A DNA stretch of 10,549 bases from Bacteroidales bacterium (GTDB lineage Bacteria > Bacteroidota > Bacteroidia > Bacteroidales > UBA932): NCBI GenBank assembly GCA_023227835.1, contig JALOCI010000074.1, forward strand, positions 1 through 10,549, read 5' to 3'. Both the position numbers and the translations under genes were made by a program. Positions 6,252 to 10,549 of the stretch are shown piece by piece. Under the pieces are notes generated by a model. It was given only the letters and a program-made list of their open reading frames with translations, had not been told where the DNA came from and ran no database searches. The first letter of the stretch is position 1; each line of letters opens with the position of its first letter.

Positions 6252-6776
6252 GTGGGCTTTTTCGACAAAATCAAGAAGGTCGCAAAGAAGGCCCAAAAGA
6301 CCGTGCGAAGGACGGTTGAGAAGGCCACGGCCAAAACCCCGATTGCAGCGCAGGTCAAGACGCTCACGAGGGCGAGCGTCAAAGACCCCGCCAGTCTCAT
6401 GAGGGCGGCGAAGACCGTAGGCACGGCCTACGCGGCCTATGCCAGCGGAGGACTCTCGGTCATCGCAAAAAAGGCCGTTACGTCGGCCATGAGCGGGGCC
6501 AAGAAGTCGGCCGATAACCTCATGAAGGAAGCCACCAAAAGTGCTTTTGGTGGCGGCGCGCCCGTGACGAAAACGGCAAAAGGGGCGGCGACGGCGGTCA
6601 AGAAAACGCCACTGTCGGCAAAAGCGCCAGTCAACAAGCAAAGCTCCGGGTCGGTCGTGCGTGCAGCGGTGCCGATGGCCACGCCCGACCTTGGCGGCGC
6701 GCGCAAGGGTGACATGACGCGCGACGAGTGGAAGATTTACGCGAGCCAGAAAAAGACCGTGGGCGGGCTTCTATGA
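6252..6776 (+). CDS. Basic amphipathic virion protein candidate
   Basis: A 174-residue protein, very rich in Lys, Ala, Thr and Val. It begins MGFFDKIKK, an amphipathic helix with two Phe at the tip and a Lys face, like membrane-active peptides. Residues 60-95 contain an Ala/Gly-rich weakly hydrophobic segment (TAYAAYASGGLSVIAKKAVTSAM). The rest is Lys/Ala-rich with several SAK/KTA units and a Gly/Pro C-terminus. It uses GTG 6252 with AAAGGG about 10 bases upstream. It is probably a minor structural protein that contacts the membrane and/or genome, perhaps helping entry by disturbing the host membrane; this is inference from composition and position just after the capsid gene. Confidence 0.75.
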   Translation: MGFFDKIKKVAKKAQKTVRRTVEKATAKTPIAAQVKTLTRASVKDPASLMRAAKTVGTAYAAYASGGLSVIAKKAVTSAMSGAKKSADNLMKEATKSAFGGGAPVTKTAKGAATAVKKTPLSAKAPVNKQSSGSVVRAAVPMATPDLGGARKGDMTRDEWKIYASQKKTVGGLL

Positions 6777-7261
6777 GCGTAGCGAGTGACATAGAGCTAA
6801 ACGTCTCGCGGGTAGAAGGCGAAAACCGGAAGGCGTTAGACACGCTCAACGGGAAATGGTTTAAGTCATCCGACACCGAGGCGGCAATCTCCGCTCTAAC
6901 CTCACTCAAAAAGACCATCGCCGCTTGGGCCACGCGGGGGCGCAATGCCGTCAAGGCCGGCGCCGGCAAGATGCCACCCGAGAAGTGGTCAGGATGGGTC
7001 AAGGCCGGCGAAGTCTTCATCGACGGTATTCACGACCTCGGGGAGTTTGGCGCCAAGTCTTCGTTGGTGGACATCGCCGACACAACAGTAGAGGCGGTGA
7101 AGGACGCACCCAAGCAAGTAGCGCGCGCCGTGAAGGCAACAGCCAAAGCGGTCGGCGAGACGGCCGGCGCCGTCGTGACGCCGCTTCTCCTGCCATTGGT
7201 GGTAATCGCTGCTATCGCCATCGCCCTCGTCTACGTCCTGCATCGGGCGGGGGTGTTGTGA
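6773..7261 (+). CDS. Membrane protein with C-terminal anchor
   Basis: A 162-residue protein with a soluble helical N-terminal part and one membrane helix at the C-terminus (about 134-156, VVTPLLLPLVVIAAIAIALV) followed by a very short tail (LHRAGVL). The stretch at 100-131 is an amphipathic Ala/Lys/Val helix (EAVKDAPKQVARAVKATAKAV is typical) that could lie along the membrane. ATG 6773 overlaps the previous stop as ATGA; the stop overlaps the peptidase start as TGATG. I do not recognise the family. A tail-anchored virion membrane protein is the simplest reading, perhaps the partner that holds the capsid vertices or the peptidase at the membrane. Confidence 0.8.
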   Translation: MSVASDIELNVSRVEGENRKALDTLNGKWFKSSDTEAAISALTSLKKTIAAWATRGRNAVKAGAGKMPPEKWSGWVKAGEVFIDGIHDLGEFGAKSSLVDIADTTVEAVKDAPKQVARAVKATAKAVGETAGAVVTPLLLPLVVIAAIAIALVYVLHRAGVL

Positions 7262-7734
7262 TGGACGCGGGAATCATCGTGGGCGCGCTCGCGGGAGGCG
7301 CCATCTTGCGCGCGCTGCAACCGCTCGCGCGCTTCAACATGACCTCGAAAGGGCTGAATCTCTACACGTTCAAGGCGGCGCTGAACGTGCTCGCGCATCA
7401 TCGGTTTTGGGAGCACGCGCAACAGGTCATCGGCGCGCGCATCACGAGCGCCTACCGTTCGCCGGGCGTCAACAAGGCCGTGGGCGGGGTCGCGACGAGT
7501 GACCATGTAAAAGGCCTGGCGTGCGATTTCGTGCCACAAGGCGACAAGCAGCAAGCGGTAAAGAAGCTCCGCGCCGCGTGTGCGCAGGGTGAGCTAGGCC
7601 CCGTGCGGCAGTTCATTTGGGAGAGTTACAAAAACGTCATCCATGTGGGCTATTACGAGCCGGGAAAGACGGGTGGGGTGCAGTATTTAGAGCAGTATGG
7701 GCCAGGACAACACCGGCCATTGGTGACCTCATGA
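7261..7734 (+). CDS. M15-type peptidoglycan peptidase with N-terminal anchor
   Basis: A 157-residue zinc peptidase of the M15 (VanY/D-Ala-D-Ala carboxypeptidase, Peptidase_M15_3) type that cuts peptide bonds in peptidoglycan. Zinc ligands are His82 and Asp89 in SDHVKGLACD (the SxHxxGxAxD motif of the family) and His128 in VIHVGY. Arg66 of SAYRSPGVN is the conserved substrate-binding arginine. Residues 3-19 form a hydrophobic Gly/Ala-rich stretch (AGIIVGALAGGAIL) that may be a signal-anchor. The peptidase sits between membrane-protein and spike genes, so it may ride in the virion and open the wall during entry as well as, or instead of, causing lysis. Start and stop overlap neighbours (TGATG; ATGA). 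Confidence 0.9.
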   Translation: MDAGIIVGALAGGAILRALQPLARFNMTSKGLNLYTFKAALNVLAHHRFWEHAQQVIGARITSAYRSPGVNKAVGGVATSDHVKGLACDFVPQGDKQQAVKKLRAACAQGELGPVRQFIWESYKNVIHVGYYEPGKTGGVQYLEQYGPGQHRPLVTS

Positions 7735-8552
7735 CCACGACACCCACAATCTACAGCCCGAAAGACCCGTTCGCGCGCGACACGCGCAACGATAGAGCCG
7801 TGGGCGGCGCTTACTCGGAAATCTTGCGGGCCACTCTCCCTACGACTGTTGCCGTCGAAACACGAAAAAGGGTGCACGGGGTAGCGCTCGGCGGCACGCT
7901 CCCGCCGGGGACGTACGCGCTCGTGGCGCCGTGGGAGCTCCGGGGCATGCTGTCGGCGGCAAACCCGCCGGGCGTGCACGTCTTGCGACCAGGGGACGCC
8001 TACGTCGCAGAATACCCGCAAGGCATCGCCGCGCTCGTGGTTTCACCGTATGCCTGGGCGACACCGACGTGGTTCACGACGGCGGGTTACGCGCCGCTCG
8101 CCTATGCGCCCACGGCTGAAGTGCATTGCTTCTACGACGCGGCCCAAGTGTGCCGCGTGAACTTCTCGCGCGTCCCAGGGTACGCCAAAATCGACCCAAC
8201 GGGAGTGCCAGCCACGGCGCCGACAACGGCACCCGTCGAAACCCTCGACGTGGGCGCCCTGGAGATACCGAGCGACGCGGCGACCGCGCTTATCCATGTG
8301 ACGAAAATCAACGGGGTAGATATCCCTATCCGACTCGATGAGGACTACGAGCTAGAGGTCTACTGGCTCACCGAGTCACGGCATTGGGCGCATTCGGAAG
8401 CGGACGACTTCGACGCGGCTGGAACCGGGCTCGCAAACGCGGCGCACGACGCCGAGCAGTTCGACGTGGCAGGTTTACGGGCGGTATACGTTCGCCGAGT
8501 CTCGGGCGGCGCCACGGGCTTTATGGCCTGGCACGCAGTCTTCGGGTGGTGA
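7731..8552 (+). CDS. Two-domain beta-rich virion protein, vertex/penton candidate
   Basis: A 273-residue protein of unknown family. The first domain (about 35-152) is beta-rich with many aromatic and Pro/Gly residues (GTYALVAPWEL, ALVVSPYAWATPTWF). A Pro/Thr/Ala linker (155-170) leads to a second domain (171-273) with strands such as DYELEVYWL, LRAVYVRRV and a closing ATGFMAWHAVFGW. No membrane helix or enzyme motif is visible. Placed between the peptidase and the fibre-like gene and joined to both by overlapping or adjacent codons, it is a good candidate for the vertex (penton) protein or spike base on which the fibre stands. That role is inferred from context only. Confidence 0.75.
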   Translation: MTTTPTIYSPKDPFARDTRNDRAVGGAYSEILRATLPTTVAVETRKRVHGVALGGTLPPGTYALVAPWELRGMLSAANPPGVHVLRPGDAYVAEYPQGIAALVVSPYAWATPTWFTTAGYAPLAYAPTAEVHCFYDAAQVCRVNFSRVPGYAKIDPTGVPATAPTTAPVETLDVGALEIPSDAATALIHVTKINGVDIPIRLDEDYELEVYWLTESRHWAHSEADDFDAAGTGLANAAHDAEQFDVAGLRAVYVRRVSGGATGFMAWHAVFGW

Positions 8553-8553
8553 C

Positions 8554-9213
8554 ATGAGAATCGTTAGGGCCGCATTGGCAGCAGTGAACTACGTTACCTC
8601 GGCCATCGCCGATGCAACGTATCTCGCGCTCGCGGGCGGCACCCTGTCGGGCACGCTCACCGTGCCGGACGGCACAGCGGCGGCGCCAGGGGTGCGCACC
8701 ACGAGCGAGGCGCACGGCCTTTTTCGGTCGTCCGCAACCGCCATCGCGCTTGCGGCGGCGGGGACGGAGGCCGTGAAGTTCTCCTCAAGCTCAACGACAA
8801 TCCCCAGCGCCGCGCTCTACACATGGTTAGGGCGGTCGAAAATCTCCTCGTCATCGGACGGAACCGTGACGCTGCAAAATGCGGCGGCTACCGGGTTCAC
8901 GGCGCTACTACTCGGCGGCGCCACGAACGCATACCCAGCGCTGAAACGCAACGGAACCGAGCTACACGCGCGCCTTGCCGATGATTCGGCGTACACCACG
9001 GTTTGCGCTACACGCTTCCAATACGATGGCGGCGGCACGCTCGTTACAGATGGAGGGGCGACCCCGTGTGGCATTTTCCGCAACGCCGGCTCGCCGGAAG
9101 GCGTCATCACGGCGGCGGGCGGGTCTTTGTGTCTCGACACCACAAACTCTACTGCATGGCTCAAAGCGAACCCAACGGGAAACACGGGGTGGGTCGAGAT
9201 AGCCACACTCTAA
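8554..9213 (+). CDS. Fibre-like receptor-binding protein
   Basis: A 219-residue protein with the composition and motifs of phage tail-fibre modules: Gly/Thr/Ser-rich short strands (GGTLSGTLTVPDGTAAAPG, 28-46), a repeated beta pattern, the segment ELHARLADDSAYT (about 135-147) and a C-terminal unit SPEGVITAAGGSLCLDTTNS ending NTGWVEI. The last unit recurs at the ends of fibres in many tailed phages. Here it should form a trimeric spike that binds the host surface. ATG 8554 is one base after the previous stop. Because no tail genes are present, this is a tail-fibre module on a tailless capsid. The N-terminus has a short hydrophobic helix (IVRAALAAVNYVTSAIADATY) that may be the capsid-binding end. 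Confidence 0.82.
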   Translation: MRIVRAALAAVNYVTSAIADATYLALAGGTLSGTLTVPDGTAAAPGVRTTSEAHGLFRSSATAIALAAAGTEAVKFSSSSTTIPSAALYTWLGRSKISSSSDGTVTLQNAAATGFTALLLGGATNAYPALKRNGTELHARLADDSAYTTVCATRFQYDGGGTLVTDGGATPCGIFRNAGSPEGVITAAGGSLCLDTTNSTAWLKANPTGNTGWVEIATL

Positions 9214-9222
9214 GGGGCAGTC

Positions 9223-9465
9223 ATGGCGGCGGGTGACCTTACATACATCGAGCAGGCCGGCGTGATAACGCTCAACGCCGCGCAACGTACCGCGCTCACA
9301 ACGTTCGTGGATAGCGTTTGGAATGGCGCCATTGCCAACGTACTGGGAATCAGCGCATGGCGAGACAGCGAAAATCCCGCAACGGTCATGTGTGCCGTAA
9401 TGGGCAAACGGAAAGTGGCGCCGGCGGCATTGCCGCTCGGCGTCCAGGTCATCGAGCGCGAGTAG
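9223..9465 (+). CDS. Hypothetical protein, 80 aa
   Basis: A small protein I do not recognise. The N-terminal half reads as a strand (LTYIEQAGVITL) and an amphipathic helix with conserved-looking aromatic residues (TALTTFVDSVWNGAIANVLGI), the C-terminal half as short strands (ATVMCAVMGKR, GVQVIERE). It has no membrane helix. TAAGGGGCAG precedes ATG 9223 at good spacing. It directly follows the fibre-like protein, so it may be a fibre chaperone, a spike accessory or a small minor capsid protein. Confidence 0.75.
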   Translation: MAAGDLTYIEQAGVITLNAAQRTALTTFVDSVWNGAIANVLGISAWRDSENPATVMCAVMGKRKVAPAALPLGVQVIERE

Positions 9466-9488
9466 CGCTCACAACAGGAGCAAACACC

Positions 9489-9836
9489 ATGGGAAGAATC
9501 TTTGACACCGCAATCTCGGGCGCCGACAAGGCGCCGCCCAAGGGCTCGTGCCGGGTATGCACCGAGCACGCAAGCCGCGCCGAGCCGCAAAACACGAAGC
9601 ACCGAAGCTACGAGCTGATAGGCGACTGGTCGGAGGCGGGCGCGGCCGTGCAGCATGCACGTGAGGCGCAACAGACCTTCAACACGGCGGCGCTGCAAGC
9701 GCAGGTAGGCGCGCTCAAGGTCGTCGCATTCGGGTTCGCGGGTGACGTGCTCTTCGAGGGCGTGCCCTACAGCGCCCCGGCACGCGACGAAGACAAGGAC
9801 GAAGCCAAGGCGAAAGCCAAGACGAAAGCGTCGTAA
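9489..9836 (+). CDS. Hypothetical protein with charged Lys/Asp/Ala tail, 115 aa
   Basis: Not recognised. It has a Cys-x2-Cys pair near residues 21-24 (CRVC), a central helix (about 47-75, EAGAAVQHAREAQQTFNTAALQAQ broken in two parts), a hydrophobic strand pair (ALKVVAFGFAGDVLFEGVPY) and a low-complexity end with alternating Asp/Glu, Lys and Ala (about 98-113). AGGAG eight bases before ATG 9489 is one of the best ribosome-binding sites in the late block. The charged tail would be exposed and disordered. It lies between a small virion candidate and the holin-like genes; a structural or lysis-timing role is possible but unproven. Confidence 0.75.
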   Translation: MGRIFDTAISGADKAPPKGSCRVCTEHASRAEPQNTKHRSYELIGDWSEAGAAVQHAREAQQTFNTAALQAQVGALKVVAFGFAGDVLFEGVPYSAPARDEDKDEAKAKAKTKAS

Positions 9837-9841
9837 CCGCG

Positions 9842-10042
9842 ATGGAAGTCACGGCAAACGTCGTGATTGCGTGGCTCGCAGCCAACGTCATTGCGCTTCT
9901 GGCCGTGGCCTGGAAAGACGGGCGATGGCGGGGCGTGGTCGATACGCAGCTTAAGAGCATCCACGAGGCTATTCTCGCCCTGCCATGCCGGCGAGAGGGG
10001 CGGTGCCGAGCGAGTACCACCGGAGAGTTTGAGGTCACGTAA
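9842..10042 (+). CDS. Small membrane protein, holin-partner-like
   Basis: A 66-residue protein with one N-terminal membrane helix (about 6-23, NVVIAWLAANVIALLAVAW) and a short basic, soluble C-terminal part containing two Cys (RREGRCRAS). One-helix proteins with a short amphipathic segment (TQLKSIHEAILAL) resemble the small XhlA-type partners that sit next to holins in many phages. ATG 9842 follows the previous stop by five bases; the stop overlaps the next start (TAATG). A role in host lysis with the next gene is likely from context; a virion membrane role is the alternative. Confidence 0.72.
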   Translation: MEVTANVVIAWLAANVIALLAVAWKDGRWRGVVDTQLKSIHEAILALPCRREGRCRASTTGEFEVT

Positions 10043-10275
10043 TGTCTATCTTGCTTACGCTTATCCCGAGAAAGTTTCTCTACGCAGCCGTCGCCACGGT
10101 CGCAAGCGCCATTATGGCGGCGGTCAAGGCGAAGTGGCCAAGCGTGCCGCTCCCGAGCGCTGAGGCCATCCTGGCGCTCGGAGGGGTTGTTATCGGCGGG
10201 CACACGCTCACCGATATCACGGCGATAAATAAGGCAAAATCCGACATAGCCGCGCAGGCCAGCAAAAAGAATTGA
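10042..10275 (+). CDS. Putative holin
   Basis: A 77-residue protein with two hydrophobic helices: about 8-28 (IPRKFLYAAVATVASAIMAAV) and about 39-56 (AEAILALGGVVIGGHTL), joined by a Pro-rich turn (KWPSVPLP) and ending in a Lys-rich tail (AINKAKSDIAAQASKKN). This shape fits small class II-type phage holins, which form holes in the cytoplasmic membrane to trigger lysis. The pattern LIPRK, then helix, turn and a Gly-rich second helix is seen in several phage holin families, but I cannot name one. It is the last gene before the non-coding region and is coupled to the preceding membrane protein by TAATG. Confidence 0.7.
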   Translation: MSILLTLIPRKFLYAAVATVASAIMAAVKAKWPSVPLPSAEAILALGGVVIGGHTLTDITAINKAKSDIAAQASKKN

Positions 10276-10297
10276 ACGCCGCGCGAAAGTGTGGCGT
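10276..10297 (+). terminator. Hairpin with GAAA loop right after the holin stop
   Basis: The arms ACGCCGCGC (10276-10284) and GTGTGGCGT (10289-10297) pair over nine positions, two of them G-T, and close a GAAA loop, a very stable GNRA tetraloop in RNA. It begins one base after the last gene of the operon, where a terminator is expected, but no T-run follows, so it may rather be a transcript-end stabiliser or part of the hairpin cluster. TGGCGT can instead pair with ACGCCA at 10315-10320. Confidence 0.5.
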
Positions 10298-10319
10298 AAT
10301 GAAGAGTGTAACGCACGCC

Positions 10320-10344
10320 AACCGTTGACTTACCAGCGACGGTT
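10320..10344. repeat. Hairpin 2: AACCGT/ACGGTT with 13-base loop
   Basis: Perfect six-base arms AACCGT (10320-10325) and ACGGTT (10339-10344) enclose the loop TGACTTACCAGCG. The loop's CTTACCAG (10329-10336) is exactly complementary to CTGGTAAG (10421-10428) in the loop of hairpin 4. With one mismatch the inverted relation extends to 12 bases (10329-10340 against 10417-10428). A recombinase or initiator binding site fits as well as a folded structure. Confidence 0.6.
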
Positions 10345-10376
10345 CGGCATCACGCGAATTCCCCTGTGAGTTGAGC

Positions 10377-10392
10377 GCACGCTCGCGCGTGC
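10377..10392. repeat. Hairpin 3: GCACGC/GCGTGC with TCGC loop
   Basis: A perfect six-base stem GCACGC (10377-10382) and GCGTGC (10387-10392) around TCGC. By itself a short GC palindrome is not remarkable in GC-rich DNA, but it is the third of four in 175 non-coding bases. Confidence 0.45.
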
Positions 10393-10398
10393 ATTCGA

Positions 10399-10449
10399 CC
10401 CGGGAGCCGTGGGCGAGTCACTGGTAAGGGCTCGCAACCGGCTCCCGGG
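10399..10449. repeat. Hairpin 4: large dyad directly before the integrase leader
   Basis: Outer arms CCCGGGAGCCG (10399-10409) and CGGCTCCCGGG (10439-10449, same as 17-27) pair perfectly over 11 bases. An internal 3x3 bubble (TGG opposite AAC) follows, with two possible G-A pairs. Inner arms GCGAG (10413-10417) and CTCGC (10431-10435) pair over five. The 13-base loop is TCACTGGTAAGGG. The stem ends two bases before the AGGGG ribosome-binding site of the integrase, so it can act on its transcription or translation. It is also a candidate origin, recombination site or terminator (no T-run). Confidence 0.75.
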
Positions 10450-10549
10450 CAGGGGCGCTATGTCGCGCAAGCCAAGCAGCAAGCCCGCAAACGTCATCGC
10501 TATAGCCGACCTACGCACGATGCGCGTGGACCTCGAGGGCGGCACCATC
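10423..10549. repeat. Terminal direct repeat, right copy
   Basis: Exact copy of 1-127. Joining the two gives the 10,422-bp circle and makes the hairpin 4 arms contiguous with the integrase leader. Confidence 0.93.
10460..10549 (+). CDS. int: Duplicate 5' end of the integrase gene (partial)
   Basis: The first 30 codons of the tyrosine recombinase, cut by the end of the window. It is the same gene as the one starting at 38, seen again because the circular genome is shown with an overlap, not a second copy or a pseudogene. Confidence 0.92.
   Translation, partial: MSRKPSSKPANVIAIADLRTMRVDLEGGTI

Larger units (their letters stand above)
10276..10459. other. Only sizeable non-coding region: candidate origin / attachment / control region
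   Basis: About 184 bases between the putative holin and the integrase start (joining to 1-37 on the circle) carry no gene and four successive hairpins. It separates the end of the late operon from the start of the early one, so it must contain the early promoter, and it is the natural place for attP beside int and for the replication origin. No tRNA fragment, A/T-rich unwinding stretch or DnaA-box array is obvious. Confidence 0.6.

Noticed and set aside
10272..10300. Promoter-like TTGAAC, 17 bases, CGTAAT
   Set aside because: Four of six matches in each box, and it overlaps hairpin 1 and the end of the holin gene. TTGACT at 10325 has no good -10 either. Neither can be called from sequence alone.
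10460..10549. A second, truncated integrase gene
   Set aside because: It is identical to 38-127 and belongs to the terminal overlap of a circular molecule.
1..10549. CRISPR array, tRNA or rRNA genes, insertion sequence
   Set aside because: No regularly spaced repeats, no cloverleaf and no transposase with flanking inverted repeats were seen; the recombinases are of integrase and resolvase type.

Overview
The window reads as one complete circular genome, cut open and carrying a terminal overlap. Bases 1-127 are identical to bases 10423-10549, so the unit length is 10,422 bp. The content points to a small, tailless, probably membrane-containing bacteriophage. It has a FtsK/HerA-type (A32/P9-like) genome-packaging ATPase, a 372-residue protein best explained as a double-jelly-roll major capsid protein, several tiny one-helix membrane proteins, an M15-type peptidoglycan peptidase and a fibre-like protein. 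I see no terminase, portal, tape measure, tail tube or DNA polymerase. The DNA is GC-rich and most genes have Shine-Dalgarno-like leaders, so the host is a bacterium with a peptidoglycan wall; the sequence does not identify it further. A tyrosine integrase suggests a temperate phage or an integrated/plasmid-like phase.

Layout: (1) 38-3174, plus strand, the recombination and control block: tyrosine integrase, a protein with an eight-ligand zinc finger, a small winged-helix protein, an unknown 105-residue protein, a short coiled coil and a serine recombinase. (2) 3227 to about 3502, the only gene on the minus strand, a small helix-turn-helix protein of excisionase/AlpA/MerR type. It lies convergent to the serine recombinase and divergent from the virion operon, where a lysis-lysogeny or excision regulator would be expected. 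(3) 3521-10275, plus strand, the virion and lysis operon: two unknown proteins, packaging ATPase, two tandem one-helix membrane peptides, capsid protein, a basic amphipathic protein, a C-terminally anchored membrane protein, the M15 peptidase with an N-terminal hydrophobic anchor, a two-domain beta-rich protein (vertex candidate), a fibre-like protein, two unknown small proteins and two holin-like membrane proteins.

Genes are packed very tightly. Many start and stop codons overlap (ATGA, GTGA, TGATG, TAATG), so the late block is probably read as one translationally coupled transcript.

The one real non-coding stretch (10276-10459, joining onto 1-37) holds four hairpins in a row. Two of them have 13-base loops that share an exactly complementary 8-base core. 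This is the best candidate for the replication origin, an attachment site or an integrase control region. No replication initiator is recognisable, which makes the hairpin cluster and the unknown early genes the most interesting part of the window.
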